Assembly (NCBI GenBank): GCA_025403435.1
Contig: CM046348.1
Coordinates: forward strand, 11,216,606 to 11,280,605
Direction of reading: 5' to 3'
Length of the DNA: 64,000 bases
From: Artocarpus heterophyllus
Lineage: Eukaryota; Streptophyta; Magnoliopsida; Rosales; Moraceae
In this document: positions 35,654 through 47,370 of the stretch, in pieces
Layout of the letters: the number at the start of each line of letters is the position of its first letter
Numbering within the stretch: position 1 is the stretch's first letter
Program-made: the position numbers and the translations under genes
Notes under the pieces: generated by a model
What the model was told of the DNA's origin: nothing
Database searches by the model: none
What the model saw: the letters and a program-made list of their open reading frames with translations, nothing else

Positions 35654-37339
35654 GTTTCTCTCTTCTTCTTCTTCTTTAAATTTCTATCTTTTTGATTTCT
35701 CAATTAATATATATTCTTTTTTAGTTGGCCTTTTCAAAAGACTCGAAGAAAGCCAATTGATATGAGTTCTGGCATTGAATTTGATCTTGGAACATAAATA
35801 AAGAGAGAATTTTAATTAAACAAGAAGAAATAGCCATTGTTTTTGAGTAGAAATATAGATTGGATGGATAATCAGAAGAAGAATAGAAAAGATTCACATT
35901 TCAGAAGCTTTTTAAAATTAGAAGCAAATCTTTTAGCAGTAAGAATAAGGAGAGAGAAAGTTAGGCGACTATAAGGAAATGAAACCTCAAATATCATGAG
36001 GCAATTTTGCGAAGCTTAGAGAAGTCATTCTTTTTCTTTTTTTTTTTTTTTTGAAAAAGCTTAATTTTGATGTGGCACTGGCAGTCTGAAGATTAATACC
36101 TTGGCCCTTGGGACCTGCAAAATAGTTTAACATTTTTTTATCTTCTCTCGTCTCGTGTTGCAAACCCAGATCAACGCCCTTTTTTTTTTTGGGCATTAAC
36201 GTTTTCTTCTTATCTGGTTTTTATCCAAATATAAATAAATCAAAATTCTCATTTTTGCTTTTCTGCAACTTCTTCGTCTACAATTATTCACCTACCTTTC
36301 CTCAACACGCCATAACTACTTCTTCTTTTCTTTTTGTCAAGTTTCAAAATCATTTGTTGTAAATGGGTATTGTGGTTTTTATTTTTCTGAAAGAGTTTAA
36401 AGGAGATTTTTTTTTTTTTTTTTTTGTGCGTGTTTTCTTGTCTTCTTTAATGGAGATGGATTTATGGAATAACAAGAGAGAGGGAGAAAAAAAAAAAAAG
36501 CAAGATCTTTACATTACCATTACTTTGTCTTAAAAACAGGATCAAGAAAATTTATTCCCATTACAAGTTCTCATGACAACTTCTACTCGTAATATACCCA
36601 GAAAAAAAAAAAAAAAAAAAGGGCTCATGGCAACTCTCAAAATTATAGAGATGATTGTGTCTAGTCTTCTTTTTTTTTTTTTTTATGTCAGATCTGTTCC
36701 GGAAAAAAACCATTTGATTGTAGAGTTGCTTTGTACTTTTACCATTGCGTATGGGGAGATTAAGCAGGGAAAAAACATTCATGAAAGAGTCCAAATTCCA
36801 TGATCCAAATTATAAGTCGGGGTCATATTCATAGAAGACTTAAAACAAAAAAAAAAGAAATTTCATGGAAAGTAGAATCGTAGAAGAACGAAGAGAGATG
36901 GAATTGAAAACGTTTGAGTTGTTTGACAACTTTGACAAAGCTGCAGCCGGCATGAGAAACGGTGAGGGCGGTTGTAAGGTGAGGAAGATAAAGCGAATTT
37001 TTTAGCTTTTATCAAAATTATTTTGTGGTTCCACAATCATCGAAGAATGCAAAGAAGCGAATAAAGAAGGCGGAAGAAGGCAAGGGGGAAAAAAAGATTG
37101 GGGTCAAGTGAAGAGAGAGGAAATTTACTATTTTGTGGGCCCATATGGTGTAAAAGTATGTCAGACAATAACTTTTATTTTTTATTTAAAAATGGGTCCC
37201 ACAAGACCCCAAATAAAGAGCCACGTTGTGCCACGTCGAGTGGGGAGGGGCACCTGTAACTTTATGCTTTGTACAAAAGATTAAGGGGGATTTAATATGC
37301 AGTGATATTGAGGATTGAAATAAGAATATGCAAAAGTTT
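35654..37339. other. probable first intron or intergenic DNA
   Basis: Contains several A and T runs (36037-36052, 36404-36425, 36600-36620, 36670-36685). No exon-like sequence recognised. A short frame near 36710-36790 (LLCTFTIAYGEIKQGKNIHERV) faintly recalls a pentatricopeptide repeat protein, too weak to call. Confidence 0.35.
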
Positions 37340-38570
37340 TACGTTTATATAAGCATTTTAATTTTTAGATTTTTAAAAAACTCAAACTTATAAATTTTAT
37401 TTTATTTTATTTTAGGTAATCTGAATTTCATTTAACAAAATAATATTCATATTTTGAAGAATCTTAAAACTATAAGAAATTTACCTTTTTTATATGATGA
37501 TGATAATTAAATAATATAATATAATATAATAACTATTGAATATTTATAATATTATTAAAAATTAATATTATTATTTAATGTTAATATATTATGAAATAAT
37601 AATATATTATAAAAAATTATATTTTTATTATTATTTGTATTCATATTTATATATTATATATTATTTACCATAAAATATATTATATATAATATTTTAAAAT
37701 AATTCTATTATTATTAAATTATAATAAAAAATATTATTATAAATTAACATTTTTATACAATATAAATGTAAAAATTATTTCAATATAAAATAACAATTTG
37801 ATAACAACGCTAATAACAACATTAACAATAATAATAAAAATATATAATATATTACATATAAAATATTTAAATGTATTATATATTATTATTAACTAATATT
37901 AGTATATAATATATATAAATACTTTAATAATAAAATAAAATAAAATAATTTTATACTATTATTATATAATATATATAAATATTATATCAATATAAAATAA
38001 TAATTTAATAATAAAGATAATAATAAAATTAACAATAATAATAATAACATAATAACATAATATCAATATGAATAGTATAATATTAATATTCATAGTAATA
38101 TCAATATTAAACTATATTAATACTATTATAATAATTATAAATATAAAATATAACTAAATATGTTTAATAATTTTTATAACAGTATTTTTATTTAATGTTA
38201 ATATTAATATAAATAATAATATATTATTAAAAATTATATTTTTATTATTAGTTATATCCATATCAATATATTATATATTATATAAAACATTTTAATACTA
38301 ATATATTGTTAAATAATAATTCTATGATTATTATAAATTAATATTTTTATATAATATATAGTATTATATTAATATGAAATAATAGTATTTAAAAATAATG
38401 ATAATAATAACATTAATATTTGTAGTAATATTAATGTTAAATTATATATAATATTATTTTATTATTCATATTTGTATTATTATTATTATTTAATAGTAGT
38501 ACTAACATATTATGTTGATATATTTAATGTAATACTACAACTTATTTTTATTAATTATACAAGATTCCTA
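37340..38570. repeat. 1.2-kb almost pure A/T block
   Basis: Long stretches consist only of A and T in TAATATTATTA-like words; scattered C and G are isolated. It ends at the TGTAC target site of the inverted retroelement. Confidence 0.85.
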
Positions 38571-38753
38571 TGTACTGTCACAACCTGTTTTTTTTTTTTT
38601 TTCGGGCTGTGGTTTAACACTTTTCTTACTTACGTATCTAAAAAAAAATCTCGCAAATATTTTTTTTAGCTTCAATAAATATATTACATATACATACTAA
38701 AACTTCTTTTATAATTATATGTATAATTACATAAACAACTTTTTTTTTAAACA

Positions 38754-39503
38754 TCACCTACTTAGCATATCCAAAAGAGATTTCGTCGCCCGTTTCATAC
38801 AATCTTCCATATCCTTAGGAGCTTGCCCTCCACTATCAATTATAAGAGCAGTATCGGTTTGGAACATCCTCATCAGTCTTCTTATTCTTTCTCGATCAGT
38901 AGGTACTAGTTCAGGACAAAGACATGCCAATTGATTGAATCTTCTCACAGCATCAGCCATTGACAGATTCCCTTGTCCAAAATTGTTGAATTCCTCTTGT
39001 TATGCAGCCATAGTTTCCACATTAAAATAAGCCCGTCCAAACTCTTCGACCAACTCAGACCAGGTCATTACATCAACGTTTCTCCTGTACTCAACAGACT
39101 CCTACTATCTTTTCGCATCCTTAGTAAGAGAGAAGGAGGCATATAGAACTCTTTCACGATCGCTAAGTCCCATAAACTTCAAAACCCTTTCAATACCAAT
39201 AAGCCAGTCATCTGTGATCAACAGATCTGTAGAACCGTCAAACTCTGGGACTTTCATTCGTCGAAATCTCTCGTAAAATTCAGTAACGAGAACTGCAGGA
39301 GCTATTGAAACTACCAGCTTTGCCTGCAGGGTCGGCGGTGGTGGTGGCAGAGAAGCCGCACATGCTAAGGGTGTAGGGTTTTGTTGAGCCAGGTGCTCTC
39401 TCAACCCTTACATCTCCTGTTCCTGAGCTTGGAGCCTCTGTTGTAGCTCAGCGATTAGGGTCATTAAGTCCGAGTTTACTGCTCCTCCAAGTACTTCCGC
39501 CAT
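38754..39503 (-). pseudogene. gag N-terminal fragment (gag-like A), left arm
   Basis: Reads MAEVLGGAV..., then Pro-rich linker, FYERFRRMKVPEFDGSTD, DDWLIGIERVLKFMG, and after interruptions AVRRFNQLACLCPELVP. This is the conserved core of plant Ty3/gypsy (chromovirus-like) gag. A stop near 39406 and others break it. Counterpart of 44022-44770. Confidence 0.8.
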
Positions 39504-39822
39504 CGATTATGGTTTAAAATCCTACCGTAAAATAATAACATTACATCAACACTCATATTATTGAGTTAATAAAATCATCAAAATTTTCTCAAGTTACATC
39601 AAAACTTTACATAGATGGCTAACATACACACTTAGTAAACTTTCTTGCGCATACTTTTTGTCATTCCGGGAGCAGCAATCTCTTCTAGCCAACATAACAT
39701 TACTGCCGAGAAGCACACCACTTTAGTACACTCATGTACAAAATCAGTAAGTTAAAATTACGCTAGCAACATAGTTCTATACACTAACGATATCAAAAAG
39801 TCATCAAGTGCTCATTTTCTTC

Positions 39823-40613
39823 CTAGTCCGAGTCAACCTCTGACATATCACTATTTTTTGGGTCCTCCTCTGGGTCTTCCTCCTCCTCCTCACTAGAGTC
39901 AGTGGATTCATCATCACTGGCAATAATTGGCTCAGGGGGTACGGGAACATCCTCAGGTTCCTCTTCCTTCTCTTCCTCATCATCTTCATCCATTTCCATT
40001 GAAGGGTCCTCAAGGGGTGCTACCACATTCTGTTCTGCATGCAGCACTTACATAATGAAGTCATCTAAGCTGGGGAAGGCTTTAGGGTACTGAATCTGTT
40101 GTTGTATCTCCACGACAGGTCTCGCCAATACGCCTTAAAAGGTATCTGCAGTGGGATCAATGGTATCATAATATGATGAAATCTCAGGATATAATAGTCC
40201 ATCGGTTCCTTTACGTACCGTTCTTGTATCGGTTCTACATGTATATAAAGCCGACAACGCCAATCTGCCCATACTAACAGGTGCACTCGAACTTGCATAT
40301 CATCGGCGGGTGGTAAAGGTGTAAATTCTGCTAAAATTTGTTCCCTAAAGCCTTGCCAGTCCATACGTTGCTCGTCGGGACCAATCCTAAGCCACCATGC
40401 AAGCGCTTTTCTCTGCAATCGTCCTAAGGCTAATAAAACCTGAAGGTGAGGTGGGATATGGCATGTGGCAAAAATTACTTCTATGGCGTGAAGCCACTCG
40501 GTCAGAACCATGGGCTGTCGACTCCTGTAATATCGTGGGGGTATCATGTCTTGGAAAGCAATGCTTGCTTTTCGATCCGCTTCTGCATTGGGTTCATTAG
40601 GTAGTGTTGCCAT
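39823..40613 (-). pseudogene. second gag-like fragment (gag-like B), left arm
   Basis: Reads MATLPNEPNAEADRKASIAF, MVLTEWLHAIEVIFATCHIP, WWLRIGPDEQRMDWQGFREQ, a retrotransposon-gag pattern distinct from fragment A. An acidic Glu/Asp/Ser tail follows. Broken near 40130. Counterpart of 42815-43617. Confidence 0.7.
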
Positions 40614-40688
40614 CTACTACAATTATCTTAATTAATATATTAATTCCACATAGAGTAAAATCTTAACATTCTTATACTTAAAATTAAA

Positions 40689-41711
40689 CTATCTTACTTG
40701 AGTTGTAGTAGAAGAGCATGTGGCAATGTGCAGTGGAATGGCAGGATATCCGCTCTCCAACAATTTCATTGCCTTCAATGTTGATATTAGCGCATTGGGA
40801 GTTTTGGGAATCTTCCCCAAGTACACAAACTTCTCACCTCCGGAAGGTCGAAATATGACCTTACGATGTTGGCAATTAATCTTGGCAGCATATTTTCCCA
40901 GGAAATCCATTCCCAAAATAACATCATAATCATGAATATCGATTATTATTAAATCGATAAATAATTCTCTACCGCAAATGATAATTGGTACATGACGTAA
41001 CTAATAATCAAAACTTAATACCTCCCTAGAGGGAAGTACGGTCATAAAGGTCCGTTCTATCTTATCCCCTTCATGTCCTATTCGTTTTGCAAATTTAAGT
41101 GATGCAAACGAATGTGTTGCTCCAAAATCAAATAAAACATAAGCATCAGTTTTGACAACAGAGAGCTGACCTGTTACCATTGTTGAGGTTCCTGCATCAT
41201 CCTCTTTTTTAGTGTAAGTGTAAATTCATCCAGTAAGTTCCAGAGCTTCCAATCAGCCTTGACTGATGCTGGGACCTTCATTTTGTGCTTGAATCGCATG
41301 TAGCTAAGTCCCTTGAAGCCTTTGTTGGTTCTGACTATTTTCATTTTGAGAAATGGAGTAGCAGTTTTTGGCATAATGTCCTTCTTTGCCGTAGATGTAG
41401 CATTTATTAGTGCCCGCTTTGCACTCTCCTGCATGTCTTTTTCCACATTGACTGCAGAGAGGTTTGCTATTTCCTCCATCATTTACCTTTTTCTGGGGTT
41501 GCCCTTTCCGGTTCCCTTGGTTGTTTGCGTTCCACTTTCTCTTATTAGTATTATTGCGGTTGCGCATAGTTTGATTGCTCTGGGTCTGACTCTAGCTCAA
41601 ATTACTTCCCTGTCCTTTTACTTCTAAGGCTTGGTTCTGCTTAGCCAAGGCCTTTTCCTCCCTTTGAGCCTTAAAGATCTTCGCCCTTTCTTCCTTATCA
41701 CGAGAGCTGAA
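40689..41711 (-). pseudogene. gag C-terminus, CCHC zinc knuckle and aspartic protease remnants, left arm
   Basis: From the centre outward: a basic stretch (KARREEKALAKQNQA type), two Cys clusters including CYIYGKEGHYAKNC (one knuckle Cys changed to Tyr), then the retropepsin region (LFDFGA at the active site position in its right-arm twin, ILGMDFLGKYAAKINC here). Several stops and frameshifts. Confidence 0.75.
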
Positions 41712-42730
41712 TTCAGGATCTCCCGTGATAAGGAGGAAAAGACGAAGATCTTTAAGGCTCGAAGGGAGGAAAAGGCCTTGGCTAAGCAGAACCAAGCCCC
41801 ACAAGCAAAAGGACAGCGAAGTAATTTGAGCCCGGGTCAGACCCAAAGCAATCAAACTATGCGCAACGGCAATAATAATAATAAGAGAAAGTGAAATGCA
41901 AACAAAACCAAGGGAACCAGAAGGGGCAACCCCAGGAAAAGGTAAATAATGGAGGAAATAGCAAACCTCTCCACAGTCAATGTGGAAAAAGACATGCACG
42001 AGAGTGCAAAACGGGCACTAATAAATGTTACATCTGCGGCAAAAAAGGACATTACACCAGAAACTGCTACTTCATTTGTTAGAATCAGAATAGTCAGAAC
42101 CAGCAAAGGCTTCACAGGACTTAGCTACATGCAGTTAAAGCACAAAATGAAGGTCCTAGCATCATTCAGGGCCGATTAGAAGCTCCAGAACCTACTGGAT
42201 AGATTTACACTTACACTAAAAAGGAGGATGATGCAGAAACCTCAACAATGGTAACAGGTCATCTCTCTATTGTCAAAACTGATGCTTATGTTTTATTTGA
42301 TTTTGGAGCAACATATTCGTTTGCATCACTTAAATTTGTAAAATGAATAGGATATGAAGGGGATAGGATAGAACGAACCTTTAGAACTGTACTTTCTTCT
42401 GGGGAGGTATTAAGTTCTGATTATTGGTTACGTTATGTACCAATTATCATTTGCGATAGACAATTGTTTATCGATTTAATAATAATCGATATTCAATATT
42501 ATGATGTTATCTTGGGAATGGATTTCCTGAGAAAATATGCTACCAAGATTAATTGTCGACATCGTAAAGTCACGTTCCAACCTTCTGGAGTTGAGAAGTT
42601 TGTGTACTTGGGAAAGATTCCCAAAACTCTCAAGGCGCTAATATCAATACTGAAGGCAATGAAATTATTGGAGAACGGATATCCTGTCATCCCACTGCAT
42701 ATTGCCACATGCTTCTCTTGTACAGCTTAA
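41712..42730 (+). pseudogene. gag C-terminus, CCHC zinc knuckle and aspartic protease remnants, right arm
   Basis: Frame pieces read FRISRDKEEKTKIFKARREE, SQCGKRHARECKTGTNKC, CYICGKKGHYTRNC (intact CX2CX4HX4C), YVLFDFGATYSF (retropepsin; D-S/T-G has become DFG, so the active site is damaged) and VILGMDFLRKYATKINC. It starts mid-gag at the palindrome centre. Confidence 0.78.
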
Positions 42731-42814
42731 GTGAGATAGTTTAATTTTAAGTATAAGAATGTTAAGATTTTACTCTATGTAGAGTTAATATATTAATTAA
42801 AATAAATATAGTAG

Positions 42815-43617
42815 ATGGCGGCACCACCTTAGGAACCCAATACGAAAACGGATTGAAGAGCAAGCATTGCTTTCCAAGACATGATACCCCCACGATATTA
42901 CGGAAGTTGACAGCCCATGGTTCTGACCGAGTGGCTTCGCGCCATAGAAGTAATTTTTGCCACATGCCATACCCCACCTCACCTTCAGGTTTTATTAGCC
43001 TCGGGACAATTGCAGAGAGAAGCGCTTGCATGGTGGCTTAGGATTGGTCTCAACGAACAATGTATGGACTGGCAAGGCTTTAGGGAACAAATTTTAGCAG
43101 AATTTACACCTTTACCACCCGCCGATGATATGCAAGTTTGAGTGCACCCGTTAGTATGGGTAGATTGACGTCGTCGGCTTTATATACATGTAGAACCGAT
43201 ATGGGGACGATACGTAGGGAACCAGTGGACCATTATATCTAGAGATTTCGTCGTACTATGATACCATTAATCCCACCGCAGATACCTTTGAGGCGTATTT
43301 GTGATTTGATTTGGCGAGACCTGCCCGTGGAGATACAACAACAGATTCAGTACCCTAAAGCCTTCCCCAGCTTAGATGACTTCATTATGGAAGTGCTGCA
43401 TGCAGAACAGAACGTGGTAGCACCCCTTGAGGACCCTCAAGTGGAAATGGATGACGATGACGAGGAGTTAGAGGAAGAGGAACCTGAGGATGTTCCCATA
43501 CCGCCAGAGCCTATTATTACTAGTGATGATAAATCCACCGACTCTAGTAAAGAGGAGGAGGAAGACCCAAAGGAGGACCCAGAAAATAGTGATATGTCAG
43601 AGGTTAACTCGGACTAG
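42815..43617 (+). pseudogene. second gag-like fragment (gag-like B), right arm
   Basis: Pieces read ASIAFQDMIPPRYY (frame interrupted near its start), MVLTEWLRAIEVIFATCHTP, WWLRIGLNEQCMDWQGFREQ, IWRDLPVEIQQQIQYPKAFP and a Glu-rich tail ending MSEVNSD. Broken by stops near 43139 and by a frame change before 43258. Confidence 0.7.
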
Positions 43618-44021
43618 GAAGAAAATGGGCACTTGATGACCTTTTGATACCGTTAGTGTATAGAACTATGTGGTTGGCGTAATTTTGACTTACTAATTTT
43701 GTACATTAGTGTACTACCAGTAAAGTGGTGTCCTTCTCGACAGTAATGTTAATGTTGGCCGGAAGAGATTATTGCTCCCAGAAATGATAAAAAGTTTATA
43801 TAAGAAAGTTTACTAAGTGTGTATGTTAGCCATCTATGTAAAGTTTTGACCATAGAAGATGTAAAAGAAAAGTAGAAATTAATGAAATGATAAGTTTATG
43901 TTATTGCTTGCATTTATATGGATGCATGTGACTTGAGAAAATTTTGATGATTTTATTAAGTCAGTAATATGAGTGTTGATATAATGTTATTATTTTACGG
44001 TAGGATTTTAAACCGTAAACG

Positions 44022-44770
44022 ATGGCGGAAGTACCTGGAGGACCAGTAAACTCAGACTTAATGACCCTGATCGCTGAGCTACAACAGAGGCTCCAAGCTC
44101 AGGAGCAGGAGATGCAAGGGTTGAGAGAGCAGCTGGCTCAACAAAACCCTACACCCTTAGCACGTGCGGCTTCTCCGCCACCACCACCGCCGGCCCCGCA
44201 GGCAGAGCCGGTAGTTCCAGTAGCTCCTGCAGTTCCTGTTACTGAATTTTACGAGAGATTTCGACGAATGAAAGTCCCAGAGTTTGACGGTTCTACAGAT
44301 CCGTTGGTCGCAGATGACTGGCTTACTGGTATTGAAAGGGTTTTGAAGTTTATGGGACTTAGCGATTGTGAAAGAGTTCTATATGCCTCATTCTCTCTCA
44401 CTAAGGATGCGAGAAGATGGTGGGAGTCTATTGAGCGCAGGAGAAACGTGGATGTAATGACCTGGTCTGAGTTCGTCAAGGAGTTTGGACGGGCTTATTT
44501 TAATGTGGAAACATGGCTGCACAACAAGAGCAATTCAACAATTTTCGACAAGGGAATCTCTTAGTGGCTAATGCTGTGAGAAGATTCAATTAATTGGCAC
44601 GTCTTTGTCCTGAACTAGTACCTACTGATCGAGAAAGAATAAGAAGACTGATGAGGATGTTCCAGACCGATATTGCTCTTATAGTTGATAGCGGAGGGCA
44701 AGCTCCTAAGGATATGGAAGATTGTATAGAACGGGCGACGAAACCTCTTTTGGATCTGCTAAGTAGGTGA
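44022..44770 (+). pseudogene. gag N-terminal fragment (gag-like A), right arm
   Basis: MAEVPGGPVNSDLMTLIAEL, a Gln/Glu coiled stretch, Pro/Ala linker, FYERFRRMKVPEFDGSTDPL, DDWLTGIERVLKFMGLSD, WWESIERRRNVDVMTWSEF. The frame shifts near 44515, then continues as RLMRMFQTDIALIVDSGG...LLDLLSR. The best-preserved gag copy in the element; the C-terminal part of the same gag sits at the palindrome centre. Confidence 0.82.
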
Positions 44771-44951
44771 TGTTTTTTTAAAAAAATTGTTTATGTAATT
44801 ATACATATAATTATAAAAGAAGTTTTAGTATGTATGTGTAATATATTTATTGAATCTAAAAAAAAATATTTGCGAGATTTCTTTTTTTTAAGATACGTAA
44901 GTAAGGAAAGTGTTAAACCACAGCAAAAAAAAAACGGGTTGTGACATGTAC

Positions 44952-45104
44952 AACCAAACACAGTAATATATTATTCATAAGAATCAAATAGAAGATTCCT
45001 ATATACAACCAAATGTGATAATATTGGTTTTCTGAAAATCATATTTCCTACTATCATTTTTTTGGGAATATGATTCATATTGATTACTGCATATCAAACG
45101 CCCC
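44952..45104. other. spacer right of the inverted element
   Basis: AT-rich, no feature seen. Confidence 0.3.
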
Positions 45105-45468
45105 CTAAGGGTCTGGACTTCTGCTTATGCTTAGTGAAAGAAGAGAAGCAAAAACTATAGCTTTTCAATAAGTGTTTAAAACCATATTTTTTAAAAGAAA
45201 TTTTATGGGTTAAAATAGTTTTATTTTATTTTTTTTAGTTACAGAAATGTTATATTTAAGCTTATAATATATTATTCACTTCGGTATAAGTTTCAAAGTC
45301 TTTTTTAGAAATGCTTTTTTAAGCAGACACATTTTGTGACTTTGACAGGAAGCACTTTTGAAGAGCAAAAACACTTATGACAGATTATTCTAACACTTCT
45401 AGAAGCAGCTTTTAGACTCAGGAAGCCAGAAGCAGCTTCTAGTAAGCTCTTTCAAATAGGCCCTAAAT
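45105..45468. repeat. probable MITE with 'agaagcagcttctag' ends
   Basis: Left TAAGGGTCTGGACTTCTGCTT and right AAGCTCTTTCAAATAGGCCCTA are loosely inverted, with several AGAAGCAGCTTCTAG-like self-complementary words inside. This pattern is common in plant MITEs. TSD not resolved. Confidence 0.45.
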
Positions 45469-45944
45469 CCACATATATGCCATGTCGTTGATCCATGCTA
45501 CGTCAGATACGCTTTGTGGAATGACGAGGACAATTTGAACAACCAATGAAAAATAATCAGTTTAGGAAATAGACGATGTTTATTAAATTGAAAGGTCTTA
45601 ATTTAGATAATCTCTCTCAGCCAATTGTCAAATGCAATGAAAATCACTACTCTGATGACAATCTCAGTTTGTATTGTCGTTTGTCTCTTTGAATTGCGTG
45701 GTTTTTGTTTCTTTCATGGTGATTCCATTTCTTGTGCATATTTCATTGATAACATATTCCACTAATAACATAACCACTAATTGCTCTTTGGATTTCATCT
45801 ATTTTGGTAATTGTGCATTTCTTACTTAATCAAGGCAGACCATTTTTTGAAATCTAAATTTCCTTATCTCTTCAGCTCAAAACATATTTTTGAATATACA
45901 CATATAGAAATCCGCTAATTTTGTGCCATGACCCTTTGTTCGGT

Positions 45945-46130
45945 TCTCCTGGTGTGTGCAAGAGATGTGGGAATCTGAGGATGATAGCCTGCAAAAAGTG
46001 CAAAGGAGCTGGATTAATCGGAGAAGTCTCACCCTTTGGTTTCACTTAAGTGGATGGCCCATAACAAAGATCTCTTTCATGCACAAATTGTCAAGGAAGT
46101 AGTCATTTTTCTGCCGTGAATGCTCTAATT
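45945..46130 (+). pseudogene. broken DnaJ-type Cys-rich continuation of the 35541 exon
   Basis: Reads GSPGVCKRCGNLRMIACKKC then KGAGLIGEVSPFGFT. The CxxC...CxxCxGxG pattern is that of a DnaJ-type zinc-binding domain and matches the expected exon 2 of the gene whose exon 1 is at 35541. Damage: the expected acceptor AG reads GG just before 'ttctcct', in-frame TAA at 46047 and 46062, an apparent loss of about 20 residues, then SLSCTNCQGSSHF with a frameshift near 46110 before a CREC-like remnant. The exon 1 donor and this exon are in compatible phase if the acceptor change is ignored. Likely a dead gene end. Confidence 0.6.
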
Positions 46131-46139
46131 CATCTCTTT

Positions 46140-47248
46140 GGTCATCATTTTTCCCTTTCATTTTGTGCTTAATTTGAAAATGTTTATATTTCTAGCTTTT
46201 GGCATCATAATATGGTCCACTTTCGACCACTTATATAGGACCAAAGAGGCTACAATATAATGTTCTTGGCGCTATTATTATGTTCATTCTCATGTATTTA
46301 TATCATGCCATTAGAATTGGTGTACATGGAACAATACTTTTCTGTGGTTTGGTTGTAATATGTGTCGTTTTCTTACCACCGGCCAAAAGATCTCAAATGC
46401 GTATCCTGTGTCCACTTTTATGGTATAATAGTCATCCCAAAGCAGTCAAATTATTCCATGGTGTTGCTTTTGTCATAAATTGGTTGATATTATTTTATTG
46501 TATATGGTCCAACTTTTCAGATCCAAGATACTGTTGTTACTTTTACCAAAGATGTTCCTTCTTGTCATTCTCATGTATAAATTTATGCTAAAAAGATTTG
46601 CTTGAAGAGAATTGGGAGTTGATAGAGGCATGAAGTTCAATAGGTGGGCTTTTAGGATGTGCCTTTCACTTTTTTGCCAAATATGGCAATAACAGCTCAA
46701 AAATTAACTAGTGTATTTGGAAAATTTTCCCTTGAAAGTAGCTTGTTAGTCTAGACTTTGAATGGAGTCCAGGTTAGCAATATGCTTTTTATCCATGGTG
46801 GAGTACTTGAGATGCACTTAAAGTTTGCAGAGAGCATTGTGAACAAAACAGAAAAGTGAAAAGACAACTTTGGACAGAAAAGAAGAGAAAGAAAACCTTG
46901 GTAAAACTAAGAAGAGAGAAAAAAATCCCACTATGCTAATGTAATAGCCACAAGGGGTGATACAATCATTATCAGTGGTACTCGGTAGCATTTCTATATG
47001 AAAAACCATTTTTAGCCCGGTTGGGTTGGGTCGGGCCCCTCACATGAGGCGGGTCCCACAAGGGGGAGACTCACTGTTGATTTTGAAGGTCAATCCGTCA
47101 TGCGAGTGAGAAAGAACATAAAAGTGGGTAATTTGCATTTTCACAAGCGGAGACAAGATGAATATCCTTGAGATGACGTTACAAAATATATTAACGTAGA
47201 GATATTGGGAAGAGACAAGGGACGCTGACTCACCTCTTCATCACTAGG
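46140..47248. other. unassigned DNA
   Basis: A 103-codon open frame (46280-46591) is rich in hydrophobic residues but resembles nothing I know. A short CGGGTTGGGTCGGGCCC patch near 47020 recalls hAT MITE ends but no partner was found. Confidence 0.35.
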
Positions 47249-47365
47249 GCCCGTTTGGTTCGAGTATTTAAATGAAATATTTGAATGAAGATTTAAATTT
47301 TTGTGAGAGAAAATACGGTAGCAAAATGATTCGAACCGTGATTCGAGTATCGAAACAAACAAAAG
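47249..47365. repeat. short MITE-like unit beside copy B
   Basis: Starts GGGCCCGTTTGGTTCGAG and ends ATTCGAGTATCGAAACAAAC. Its ends resemble those of the larger repeat that follows, so it may be an internally deleted relative inserted next to it. Confidence 0.4.
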
Positions 47366-47370
47366 ATTTA

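Larger units (their letters stand above)
38576..44946. mobile_element. 6.37-kb inverted-repeat (palindromic) Ty3/gypsy-derived element
   Basis: Outer ends TGTCACAACCTG (38576) and CGGGTTGTGACA (44946) are inverted, and the insert is flanked by identical 5-bp copies TGTAC (38571-38575, 44947-44951). The two arms (about 3136 and 3235 bases) are reverse complements at roughly nine bases in ten by eye, meeting without spacer at CTGAATTCAG (41707-41716). All coding remnants point outward from the centre: zinc knuckle, protease, gag-like B, gag-like A, then about 190 bases resembling an LTR end. No reverse transcriptase, integrase, direct LTR pair or primer site was seen. A standard LTR element has direct, not inverted, ends. 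So either an inverted dimer was integrated as a unit or a palindrome formed later within an element; the single TSD favours the first. Confidence 0.85.

Noticed and set aside
36573..36803. Possible pentatricopeptide repeat fragment
   Set aside because: Only about 20 residues are suggestive, interrupted by homopolymer runs; too weak to annotate.
38576..44946. Interpretation as a Foldback/MULE DNA transposon
   Set aside because: Long inverted arms fit, but the content is gypsy gag, knuckle and protease, the ends are TG...CA and the TSD is 5 bp, all pointing to integrase-mediated insertion.
46280..46591. 103-codon membrane-like ORF after the DnaJ-type remnant
   Set aside because: No family resemblance and no consistent splice connection; likely chance.
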